This document shows, piece after piece, positions 10,304-18,065 of a stretch of DNA of 64,000 bases. Every line of letters starts with the position of its first letter. Position 1 is the stretch's first letter. Source of the DNA: Deltaproteobacteria bacterium (GTDB lineage: Bacteria; Desulfobacterota; Desulfuromonadia; Desulfuromonadales; Geopsychrobacteraceae); assembly GCA_024280335.1 (NCBI GenBank), contig JAJRQI010000053.1:1-64000 (forward strand), in the 5' to 3' direction. Under the pieces are notes generated by a model that did no database searches, was not told the DNA's origin, and saw only the letters and a program-made list of their open reading frames with translations. A program made the position numbers and the translations under genes.

Positions 10304-12352
10304 ATGAATTTTAAAAAGCTGTTGCGCCTGAATCTGAGCAAAAAAATCATTCTGATGGCGATGACCATCACCATTATCTTCGGCATCGCCTTGATCGGGC
10401 TCTACCAGGGGGTTCGCAGCAACAGTCTGAAAGAGCGACAGTTTAAAGTTCAGCATCAGACCGAAACGGCCTGGTCGGTCCTCGACTATTACGCAGGCTT
10501 GGAAAAAAGCGGTCAACTCAACCGTGACGATGCCCAGCAGCAAGCGATGGCTGCGGTTAAAAAACTGCGTTACGGCAAAAGCGGCTACTTCTGGATCAAT
10601 GATATGCAATCGGTAGTGATCATGCATCCGATTAAACCGGCGTTGGACGGCAAGGACCTTTCCGGCCTCAAAGATAAGAACGGTAAGCAGATTTTTGTCG
10701 AATTCGTCAAGGTCTGTCGGCAGCAGGGGGCCGGTTTTGTCAACTATCTCTGGCCGAAACCCGGTTTTGATGATCCGGTGAAAAAGATCTCCTATGTCAA
10801 GCGACTTGCGGGATGGGATTGGATTGTCGGCACCGGGCTCTATGTCGATGACATGGAAGCCGCCTTGAGCAGCATCCGCACGACCAATCTGAGTGTTATT
10901 CTGCTGGTTATTATCGTTACCGCATTTCTCACCTGGCTGGTCAACCGCAGTATCTCAAAACCATTACTGCAAATCCGCAAAGCGATCTACCAACTGGCCC
11001 AGGGAGAAACCAACATCCAGGTCGACTGCGGAAAGCCGGTCGACTGCTCCAAAGCCAAAGGCTGCAGTGAGCCGGACTGTCCCAGCTACGGCAAAGAAGA
11101 TATCTGCTGGGTCACCGCCGGCTCCTTCGCTGCGGATAAACACTGCCCGCGCGCCCAGCGCGGTGAAAACTGCCGTTCCTGTGAACTCTATGGGCCCAAA
11201 AACAACATGCAGGAACTCGGTTCGGCACTGCAGGGGCTAGCCAACTCGATGAAACTTCGCGCCAACCTGGCCCGCCAGATTGCCGACGGCGACCTGACCA
11301 AAGAGATCATGGTCTCGTCAGAGCATGATGAACTGGGCAACGCTCTGGTTCGCATGCACGCGAATCTGAAAAACATTCTCTGTCAGATCCTGACCACTGC
11401 CGGGCTGATCGACAGCGGCTCATCTTCTGTCGAGGGGACCAGCCAATCGTTGACCGACGGTTCAACCCGTCAGGCGGCCTCACTTGAGCAGATCAACAGC
11501 TCGGTGGCGCAGATGTCCGACCAGACCCGCCGCAACGCGGAACATGCCAACCAAGCCAACTCGCTGGCCAATCAGGCCAAGGGTGCGGCAGAAAAAGGCA
11601 ATCAGCAGATGGACGATCTGGTCCGGGCGATGGCAGAAATCAACCAGTCGGGGCAGAGTATCGGCAAGATTATCAAGGTTATCGATGAGATCGCCTTCCA
11701 GACCAACCTGCTGGCATTGAATGCCGCCGTCGAAGCCGCCCGCGCCGGTCAGCATGGCAAAGGCTTTGCCGTGGTCGCCGAAGAGGTCCGCAACCTGGCG
11801 GCCCGCAGTGCCAAGGCCGCCCAGGAGACGGCCGAACTGATCGAGGGCTCGGTGGTAAAAGCGAGCAACGGGGCCAAACTGGCCGACACCACCGCAGCGG
11901 CACTGAGCGAAATCGTCGCCGGCATCACCCAGGCCACCGACCTGATGGGTGAAATCGCCGCGGCCAGCAATGATCAGGCACAGAGCACCGACCAGATCAA
12001 CAGTGGTCTGCAGCAGATCGATGAGGTCGGCCAGCAGAACAGCAGCTTTGCCCATGAGACGGCATCGACGGCCGAGGAGCTGGCCAGTCAGGCGCGTCAC
12101 CTGAACCATCTCCTGGCACAATTCAACCTGGGACAGTTGCCGAATAACCGCTTAACCTCCGTTGTCCCGCCGAGCAGTGTGCCAAAATCACTGCCCCGCA
12201 GCCCGGTAGCCGCCAGCCGTCCGGTCGCAAAAGCAGCAGCACCGGCAGCAATCAGACCGACGGTCCCGGCTTCAGCCTGGAAAAACATTGAAGAAACGGC
12301 GGAACTAGCACCCAGGATCGCGCTGGATGATGATGAGTTCGGTAAATACTAA
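10304..12352 (+). CDS. methyl-accepting chemotaxis protein with sCache sensor and cysteine-rich insert
   Basis: The 682-residue receptor has TM1 at about 14-34, a single Cache domain at about 45-190 ([20 protein letters not shown], then [14 protein letters not shown]), and TM2 at about 196-214. Between TM2/HAMP and the coiled coil lies a cytoplasmic cysteine-rich segment: eight Cys from C242 to C293, including C-S-E-P-D-C-P, I-C-W and N-C-R-S-C-E-L-Y. That pattern looks like a metal or redox module rather than a normal HAMP continuation. The signalling tip [21 protein letters not shown] is at about 462-482. Being encoded inside the che operon, it is probably the cognate receptor of this pathway. 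Confidence 0.93.
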   Translation: MNFKKLLRLNLSKKIILMAMTITIIFGIALIGLYQGVRSNSLKERQFKVQHQTETAWSVLDYYAGLEKSGQLNRDDAQQQAMAAVKKLRYGKSGYFWINDMQSVVIMHPIKPALDGKDLSGLKDKNGKQIFVEFVKVCRQQGAGFVNYLWPKPGFDDPVKKISYVKRLAGWDWIVGTGLYVDDMEAALSSIRTTNLSVILLVIIVTAFLTWLVNRSISKPLLQIRKAIYQLAQGETNIQVDCGKPVDCSKAKGCSEPDCPSYGKEDICWVTAGSFAADKHCPRAQRGENCRSCELYGPKNNMQELGSALQGLANSMKLRANLARQIADGDLTKEIMVSSEHDELGNALVRMHANLKNILCQILTTAGLIDSGSSSVEGTSQSLTDGSTRQAASLEQINSSVAQMSDQTRRNAEHANQANSLANQAKGAAEKGNQQMDDLVRAMAEINQSGQSIGKIIKVIDEIAFQTNLLALNAAVEAARAGQHGKGFAVVAEEVRNLAARSAKAAQETAELIEGSVVKASNGAKLADTTAAALSEIVAGITQATDLMGEIAAASNDQAQSTDQINSGLQQIDEVGQQNSSFAHETASTAEELASQARHLNHLLAQFNLGQLPNNRLTSVVPPSSVPKSLPRSPVAASRPVAKAAAPAAIRPTVPASAWKNIEETAELAPRIALDDDEFGKY

Positions 12353-12381
12353 ATGGCCAGTCAGCTCCAAAATGGAAACCC

Positions 12382-13254
12382 ATGAATAATAATCTACAAA
12401 AGGGCCCGGTTCAGGTCCATAGCATGATGTCGATCTCCGACAAAGAGTTCGCTCAGCTGCGCGACCTGATCCACCGCCGCTTCGGCATCAACCTGACTGA
12501 ACAGAAACGTTCGCTGCTGGTCGGTCGCCTGCAGAAGCTGATGCGTAAACTGGATCTGGCAACCTTTTCCCAGTACTACGACTACCTGACGGAAGACTCC
12601 TCGGAAAAGGGCTTGAGCGAGCTGGTCGACCTGATCTCGACCAACCACACCTATTTCAATCGGGAGAAGGACCATTTCGATTATTTTTCCACAACCGCCC
12701 TGCCGACAATCATTGAGCAGCTGAAGCGGCAGAAACGCAAGGATCTGCGTATCTGGTGCGCCGGCTGTTCCACCGGCGAGGAACCTTACACCCTGCTGAT
12801 GCTGATGAGGGAATACCTGGGCAATGAATACAGTTCGTGGGACGCCGGGATTCTGGCGACCGACATTTCCGATCGGGCCTTAAGTATCGCCAAGCGCGGC
12901 ACCTATGGCAGTGATCGGGTCATGCAGCTGCCGGAAACGCTGCAGCGCAAGTATTTCACCCCGGCTGCCGCGGGAGAGCTGGCGGTCTGCGAGCAGATCA
13001 AAAAAGAAGCGACCTTCCGCCGTTTCAACCTGATGAACACGACCTTTCCGTTCAAAAAGCCGTTCCAGATGATCTTCTGCCGCAACGTCATGATCTATTT
13101 TGATCAGCCGACCCGCGAAGCGCTGGTCTCACGCTATCATCAACATACCGAACCCGGCGGCTACCTGTTTATCGGCCATTCGGAAACCCTCGGCCGCAGT
13201 CAAAACCTCTACAAATACCTCAAACCGGCCCTCTACCAGAAAGGAGAGCTTTGA
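12382..13254 (+). CDS. cheR: chemotaxis receptor methyltransferase CheR
   Basis: CheR methylates receptor glutamates with SAM. The N-terminal helical domain is followed by the SAM-binding motif GCSTGEEPYTLLML starting near residue 128, the LATDISDRAL strand, and MIFCRNVMIYFD, all typical of the family. The 290-residue length fits. No C-terminal TPR is present. An internal ATG-ATG pair about 14 codons in is an alternative start, but it lacks a better SD. Its TGA overlaps the cheB ATG by one base (TGATG), implying translational coupling. Confidence 0.96.
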   Translation: MNNNLQKGPVQVHSMMSISDKEFAQLRDLIHRRFGINLTEQKRSLLVGRLQKLMRKLDLATFSQYYDYLTEDSSEKGLSELVDLISTNHTYFNREKDHFDYFSTTALPTIIEQLKRQKRKDLRIWCAGCSTGEEPYTLLMLMREYLGNEYSSWDAGILATDISDRALSIAKRGTYGSDRVMQLPETLQRKYFTPAAAGELAVCEQIKKEATFRRFNLMNTTFPFKKPFQMIFCRNVMIYFDQPTREALVSRYHQHTEPGGYLFIGHSETLGRSQNLYKYLKPALYQKGEL

Positions 13255-14312
13255 TGCCCAAGGTGATCCGTGTTCTGGTGGTCGACGATTCAGCCCTGGT
13301 CCGCAACATCCTCAGTCAGGGGTTATCGATCGATCCGGGCATTGAGGTGGTCGGCACCGCCTCCGATCCGTACATCGCGCGAGATAAAATCGTTGAATTA
13401 CAACCGGATGTTTTAACGCTGGATGTCGAAATGCCGCGCATGGATGGCGTCGCCTTCCTGCGTAAATTGATGCCGCAGTATCCGATTCCGACGGTGATGG
13501 TCAGTTCACTGACCCAGCGCGGCAAGCAGATCACCATCGATGCGCTGGATGCCGGAGCGGTCGATTTTGTTTCCAAGCCGACCAGCAATATTGCCGCCGG
13601 GCTGAACGCCATGCTGATGGAGTTGCGGGCCAAAGTTAAAATAGCCTCGACGGCCAATGTCTCACACTGGAAAGGCCGGCGACCGAGCCCGCCGCCGCAA
13701 ACGGCGCCTAGAGCCAGTAAAGCCCTCTCTGAATCGACCAACAAGGTCATTGCCATCGGTGCCTCGACCGGGGGAACGGAGGCGATCCGCCGGGTCGTCG
13801 AAGAGCTGCCTGCAACGACACCGGGCGTGGTGATTGTCCAGCATATGCCGGCCGGTTTCACCAAAATGTTCGCCGATCGTTTGAATCAACTCTGTCAGAT
13901 GCAGGTCAAGGAAGCGGAGGATGGCGACCGGGTCCGCTCGGGACTGATTCTGATCGCAGCCGGCGGCATGCAGATGAAAGTCGTCCGCAGCGGCGGCTTC
14001 TACCAAGTCCGCTGCGGCGGCACTGAAAAGGTCAGTGGCCATTGCCCGTCGGTCGATGTGCTGATGCACTCCGTCGCCCAACAGGTTGGATCTAACGCCG
14101 TTGCTGCTATGCTTACCGGTATGGGTCAAGATGGTGCCGAAGGGATGCTGGCGATGAAAACCGGTGGTGCCCGCTGTATCGCTCAGGATGAGGCCAGCTC
14201 AGTGGTCTTCGGTATGCCGAAAGTCGCCTACGAAAAAGGCGGTGCAGAACGTCTGGTGCCGTTGGAAAGAGTGGCACCGGCCCTGCTTGGCCTTCTTACG
14301 GAGAAAAAATAA
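13254..14312 (+). CDS. cheB: chemotaxis response regulator / protein-glutamate methylesterase CheB
   Basis: CheB demethylates and deamidates receptors when phosphorylated. The N-terminal receiver has D11/D12, phospho-acceptor D57 (LTLDVEMPRMDG) and K108. The C-terminal esterase has the catalytic triad S171 (GASTGG), H197 (QHMPAGFT) and D293 (GQDGAEGM). The linker at about 136-160 is Pro/Ala-rich. The ATG at 13254 is chosen over an upstream TTG because AGGAG precedes it at normal spacing. It overlaps cheR and cheD by one base each. Confidence 0.97.
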   Translation: MPKVIRVLVVDDSALVRNILSQGLSIDPGIEVVGTASDPYIARDKIVELQPDVLTLDVEMPRMDGVAFLRKLMPQYPIPTVMVSSLTQRGKQITIDALDAGAVDFVSKPTSNIAAGLNAMLMELRAKVKIASTANVSHWKGRRPSPPPQTAPRASKALSESTNKVIAIGASTGGTEAIRRVVEELPATTPGVVIVQHMPAGFTKMFADRLNQLCQMQVKEAEDGDRVRSGLILIAAGGMQMKVVRSGGFYQVRCGGTEKVSGHCPSVDVLMHSVAQQVGSNAVAAMLTGMGQDGAEGMLAMKTGGARCIAQDEASSVVFGMPKVAYEKGGAERLVPLERVAPALLGLLTEKK

Positions 14313-14800
14313 TGGGCCAGATTATCCTCGGAGTCGGTGATTTCGGAGCCTCCAATCAGGCAGGCGAAGTGGTGAAAACCTTCGCGCTCGGTTCCTGCGT
14401 CTCCGTCATCATGCTCGACCCCAAAACCAGAACGATCGGCATGGTCCATGTGGCGCTGCCCGATTCCTCGATCAATAAAGTCAAAGCCCATGAAAAGCCA
14501 GGCTACTTTGCGGATACGGGGATCCCGGTGCTGTTGCAACAGATGACAAGGTTCGGCTGTCACAAGCGCGGCAAAGGGATGGTGGTGAAACTCTGCGGCG
14601 GGGCGAATGTCATGGATACCAATGACACCTTCAAGATCGGCAAACGCAACGCCCTGGCAATCAAAAAGATCCTCTGGTCCTTCGGCATGGGCGCTGTCTC
14701 TGAGGATTTAGGGGGGAACTTCAGCCGCACAGTGACGATCTCAGTCGAAACGGGCCAGGTGACACTCAGTTCGCCTGGACGCCCGAACTGGCAATTGTAG
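14312..14800 (+). CDS. cheD: chemoreceptor glutamine deamidase CheD
   Basis: CheD deamidates receptor glutamines and, in some bacteria, binds CheC to stimulate its phosphatase activity. The signature TFALGSCVSVIMLD gives nucleophile C29, with H46 in MVHVALPDSS and T23 completing the usual triad. The C-terminal part has the VKLCGGANVMD and IGKRNALAIKKIL motifs. Length is 162 residues, normal for the family. The start overlaps the cheB stop (TAATG). With several CheX/CheC-family proteins downstream, a regulatory CheD-phosphatase pairing is possible but not shown. Confidence 0.96.
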   Translation: MGQIILGVGDFGASNQAGEVVKTFALGSCVSVIMLDPKTRTIGMVHVALPDSSINKVKAHEKPGYFADTGIPVLLQQMTRFGCHKRGKGMVVKLCGGANVMDTNDTFKIGKRNALAIKKILWSFGMGAVSEDLGGNFSRTVTISVETGQVTLSSPGRPNWQL

Positions 14801-14812
14801 GGGGACTTAAGG

Positions 14813-15691
14813 ATGAAAAAAATCGGTCAGGACGAATTACAGAAGATTGTCAAATCGGTTCCCATGTTGTCGGCCAGCGCCTCGCAGTTGCTGCAGTTGA
14901 CAGCGAAACCGGATCACGAGTTGCTGGAAATAGTCACCCTGGTCAGAACTGACGCGACCCTAACGGCGCGGGTTCTCAAGGTGGTCAATTCGGCAGCCTT
15001 CGGTCTGATCAACGATATCACCTCGATCGACCGGGCGATCTCCTACCTGGGGGAGCGGATTATTGTCAGCATCGCCATCGGCGATTGCGCCGGTAAATTA
15101 TTCGAAAAGGAACTCTCCGGGTACGAGGCGGCAGGCGGAGATCTGTGGAAACACGACTTGCGAACCGCAATTGCCGCGCGTGAGGTGGTCGTCCAGAGCG
15201 ATGCTGAAATCAGCCCGGATCTGGCTTTTACCGCCGGGCTGCTGCACGATATCGGCAAGGCACTGATCTCAGATTACTTAAAAGACTCGGCACCGGAAGC
15301 ACTGGCGCTGATCTCTTCGCAGGACAGTAAAGACTATCTGGAAGCCGAGGAGCAGATGATCGGCTTCGACCATACCCGGGCCGGCTTTGAATTGGCCAAA
15401 GTCTGGAAACTGCCGGCTGAACTTGCCGAGGTGATCCACCATCATCACAACCCGGCGGACGCTGTGGATCAATACCGGGAGCTGGTCTATGCTGTCCATC
15501 TGGGTGACAATATTGCCATGCTGGGCGGCTTCGGAACCGGGTCTGACAGTATGCAGTACCGACTCGATCCGAATTACAGCGACTATTTCAATCTGACACC
15601 CAAAACCTTGGCCAACATCATGTTGACGGTCGATATGGAATTCGAAAAACTGGCGCAATCACTCGGCAACTCAGGGGACGCGGAAGAATGA
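14813..15691 (+). CDS. HDOD-domain signalling protein
   Basis: HDOD domains are HD-related, usually non-catalytic signalling modules common in chemosensory and c-di-GMP networks. Residues about 15-210 match the fold: PMLSASASQLLQL, the DATLTARVLKVVNSAAFG strand-helix and AISYLGERIIVSIA, then FTAGLLHDIGKALI and VIHHHHNP in the C-terminal half. The HD pair in LLHDIGK is retained, so residual hydrolase activity cannot be fully excluded. It lies between cheD and cheY and overlaps cheY by 4 bp (ATGA). Such HDOD genes are frequent in che operons of Geobacter-like bacteria. The partner is unknown. Confidence 0.88.
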   Translation: MKKIGQDELQKIVKSVPMLSASASQLLQLTAKPDHELLEIVTLVRTDATLTARVLKVVNSAAFGLINDITSIDRAISYLGERIIVSIAIGDCAGKLFEKELSGYEAAGGDLWKHDLRTAIAAREVVVQSDAEISPDLAFTAGLLHDIGKALISDYLKDSAPEALALISSQDSKDYLEAEEQMIGFDHTRAGFELAKVWKLPAELAEVIHHHHNPADAVDQYRELVYAVHLGDNIAMLGGFGTGSDSMQYRLDPNYSDYFNLTPKTLANIMLTVDMEFEKLAQSLGNSGDAEE

Positions 15692-16062
15692 AACGAATTA
15701 TTATTGCAGACGATTCAGCAACCGCCCGCATGTTTATCAAGCGTTGTCTGGATATTATCGGACTCAGCGAGGCTGAGTATGTCGAGGCAGAGCACGGCAA
15801 GGAGGCACTTGCCGCAGCCAAAGAAAAACTGCCAGACCTGTTACTGACCGACCTGAATATGCCGGTGATGGATGGCGAGACCCTGTTGAAATGGGTCAAG
15901 GCCAGCCCGAAACTTTGTGACCTGCCGGTGATTGTCATCACCAGTGCCGGCAATCCGGCCAAAGAAGCCCAGTTACTGAAATTGGGCGCTCGTCAAGTCC
16001 TCAATAAGCCGGTTTCGCCACCGGTCATGATGCAGGCGCTGGCAGATTTTCTGGATGATTAA
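15688..16062 (+). CDS. CheY-type response regulator
   Basis: This is a single-domain receiver of 124 residues: acidic pair D8/D9, phospho-acceptor D55 (LTDLNMPVMDG), T85 and K107 (NKPVS). All five functional residues are in place, so it should accept phosphate from CheA. It is one of two single receivers in the operon; it overlaps the HDOD gene by 4 bp and is followed 9 bp later by a CheX-family gene, which suggests a matched receiver and phosphatase. It may be a phosphate sink or HDOD partner rather than the motor-binding CheY. Confidence 0.92.
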   Translation: MKRIIIADDSATARMFIKRCLDIIGLSEAEYVEAEHGKEALAAAKEKLPDLLLTDLNMPVMDGETLLKWVKASPKLCDLPVIVITSAGNPAKEAQLLKLGARQVLNKPVSPPVMMQALADFLDD

Positions 16063-16071
16063 GGAGACAGC

Positions 16072-16557
16072 ATGATCGAGCACAAACCCCTCTACCAGGC
16101 AATGCAGCAGGCGGTCAGTCAGACCCTGGAAAACATGGCGTTTATGGAAGTCATGGAGCATTTTGACCCCGACTATGAGATTCCGGCCGAGCAGTTGGCC
16201 TGGACCAGCCTGCTGATTTCTGACCCGGTTCAGGGTGAAGTCCGGCTGGCGATGACAAAAACGCTGCTGGAAAAATTGACTGCGGCAATCTTTGCCCTGG
16301 AACCGGAGGAGATCAGTCAAGCACAAATGGACGACATCCTCCATGAACTGCTGAACACCATCGCCGGACTCTTCATGACCAACCTGCTGGCGGATAACCA
16401 GACCTTCCAGCTCGGGCTGCCGGAAGCCGGCGAAGGAGAACTTCCCGAACTGGAAGAAAGCGCGGTTGTCTGGAAGCTAATGACTGCTGACGAAGATCCA
16501 CTACAGCTGTTTGCCGTCGGCGTCCCCCTGGTTGCCCTCAACAAACCTGCTGAATAG
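16072..16557 (+). CDS. divergent CheX-like putative CheY-P phosphatase
   Basis: The 161-residue protein has weak overall similarity to the CheX/CheC family, but it contains the diagnostic helix D88-x3-E92-x2-N95 in DDILHELLNTIAG, where E and N of the CheX signature position the attacking water. It is more divergent than the two CheX genes downstream. Its last codons (CCT GCT GAA TAG) lie inside a 17-bp sequence, gctgaatagttaccaaa, that exactly matches the end of the MITE-like element at 22181-22321, so the C-terminus may have been trimmed or supplied by an old insertion. SD AAGGAG is present. Confidence 0.7.
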   Translation: MIEHKPLYQAMQQAVSQTLENMAFMEVMEHFDPDYEIPAEQLAWTSLLISDPVQGEVRLAMTKTLLEKLTAAIFALEPEEISQAQMDDILHELLNTIAGLFMTNLLADNQTFQLGLPEAGEGELPELEESAVVWKLMTADEDPLQLFAVGVPLVALNKPAE

Positions 16558-16598
16558 TTACCAAATAATTTACCTTTTCTATCCAAAGGAGTAAGCAA

Positions 16599-16970
16599 AT
16601 GGGTAAAACTGTACTGATTGTCGATGATTCCACGACCATGCGTAAAATTGTCGCACGTTCCCTGCGTCAGGCCGGGATCGATTTCGATGAAATCCTTGAA
16701 GCCGGAGACGGCCAGATAGCCTTGGACGTTTTGCGAGAAAACAGCGTCGATATTGTCCTCAGCGACATCAACATGCCGAATATGAACGGTCTGGAATTTC
16801 TCAAAGCCAAATCGGAAGATCCGGCGATTAAAGACATCCCGGTGATAATGATTTCAACCGAAACCGGTGCCGATATTATTGATGAAGCTAAATCCTACGG
16901 TGCCAAAGGGGCTGTCAAAAAACCGTTCACCCCTGACCTGATCAACGATACGCTCGGGCCGCTGCTCTAA
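16599..16970 (+). CDS. cheY: chemotaxis response regulator CheY
   Basis: This receiver has 123 residues: D9/D10, D56 (VLSDINMPNMNG), T87 and K108 (VKKPFTPD). It begins GKTVLIVDDSTTMRKIV, the classic CheY opening, and lies directly before two CheX genes. It is the better candidate for the motor-binding output regulator of the operon. SD AAAGGAG precedes the ATG by a short A/T spacer. It is separated from the next gene by about 80 bp without an obvious terminator. Confidence 0.93.
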   Translation: MGKTVLIVDDSTTMRKIVARSLRQAGIDFDEILEAGDGQIALDVLRENSVDIVLSDINMPNMNGLEFLKAKSEDPAIKDIPVIMISTETGADIIDEAKSYGAKGAVKKPFTPDLINDTLGPLL

Positions 16971-17051
16971 CCTCAAAAAATATTTCTTCCCTCATTTTAC
17001 CGGCCAGCCGGGATAACTCCCAACTGGCCGGTTCCGATAAGGAGCACTTCT

Positions 17052-17513
17052 GTGGAGTATGCGCAACCGATTATCGATGCGACCCAGGAAATTTTTTCAA
17101 GCATGATCATGCTTGATGTTGTGCCGGGTGAACCCTTTGAACGCGGCAGTGAGCCGCTGAAAAACAGTATCTCCGGAATCATCGGCCTGGCAGGAAAGTC
17201 GAAGGGGCTGCTCGGCATCCATCTGCCCAACTCAATGGCGCTCTCCATCACAACTGCATTTTTAGGCATGGAGGTCGAAGAGATCGACGAAGATGTTCGC
17301 GACGCAATCGGTGAACTGGCCAACATGTTAGCCGGCAGTATCAAGACCGCTCTGGATCCAAAAGGGAGCGAGATCCAATTGTCGATGCCCTCGGCGATCC
17401 ATGGCGAAGAGTATTCGATCGACTGCCTGGCGAATGCGATCAACATCGCGGTTCCCTTTGCGCTGGATGGCGAAACCTTTCTGGTTGAATTACAACTGCG
17501 TGAAGAGTCCTGA
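17052..17513 (+). CDS. cheX: CheX phosphatase
   Basis: CheX dephosphorylates CheY-P as a homodimer. The 153-residue product has the family signature D84-x3-E88-x2-N91 in VRDAIGELANMLAG, preceded by ISGIIGLAGKSKGLLGIHL and MALSITTAFLGME. It starts with GTG behind AAGGAG. It is paralogous to the next gene (same layout, signature residues at identical positions, both starting GTG), so the pair probably arose by tandem duplication. Confidence 0.92.
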   Translation: MEYAQPIIDATQEIFSSMIMLDVVPGEPFERGSEPLKNSISGIIGLAGKSKGLLGIHLPNSMALSITTAFLGMEVEEIDEDVRDAIGELANMLAGSIKTALDPKGSEIQLSMPSAIHGEEYSIDCLANAINIAVPFALDGETFLVELQLREES

Positions 17514-17571
17514 AGCTCTATAAATCCTCCCCGCCGCCTGGTTTAATATTTACGCTTTATTGAGGGTTATT

Positions 17572-18030
17572 GTGGAATTTGCTAAAAAAATCGTCGATTC
17601 GACCGAAGAGATCTTTAACACCATGATCTTCATGGATATTTCAACTGACGGATGCATGTCTGAAGGGCAGGAGATTCTTTTCAGCAATGTCTCGGCGATG
17701 ATCGGACTCTCCGGTAATTTCACCGCGATGCTCAGCCTTCACTGCTCCGGATACATCGCGATGGAGATTGCCGGAGCAATGCTCGGCATGGAACTTGAAG
17801 AGATTGATGCTGATGTCAAAGATGCCCTCGGCGAGATTGCCAACATGATCGCCGGCGGCATCAAGGAACGATTCGCCAGTGAAGATATCAAGCTTGAGCT
17901 GGCAATTCCGACAACCGTTTCGGGTAAATCGTACAGCATTTCTTCCCCGACCCGCAGCAACCGGGTGATCATTCCGTTCGACCTTGTGCAGGGACAGTTC
18001 TTTGTGGAGATGAAATACAGTCTCAACTAG
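17572..18030 (+). CDS. CheX phosphatase, tandem paralog
   Basis: The second CheX has 152 residues, with D84-x3-E88-x2-N91 in VKDALGEIANMIAG. It is similar to the upstream paralog throughout (EEIFNTMIFMDI against QEIFSSMIMLDV). The start is set at GTG 17572, behind GAGGG, rather than at a TTG four codons upstream, because it matches the GTG start of its paralog. Both retain the catalytic pair, so neither looks decayed; they may act on different CheY proteins or form a heterodimer. Confidence 0.9.
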   Translation: MEFAKKIVDSTEEIFNTMIFMDISTDGCMSEGQEILFSNVSAMIGLSGNFTAMLSLHCSGYIAMEIAGAMLGMELEEIDADVKDALGEIANMIAGGIKERFASEDIKLELAIPTTVSGKSYSISSPTRSNRVIIPFDLVQGQFFVEMKYSLN

Positions 18031-18065
18031 GCCCTGCGACATACTAACGCAGGATAGAGGGTATT

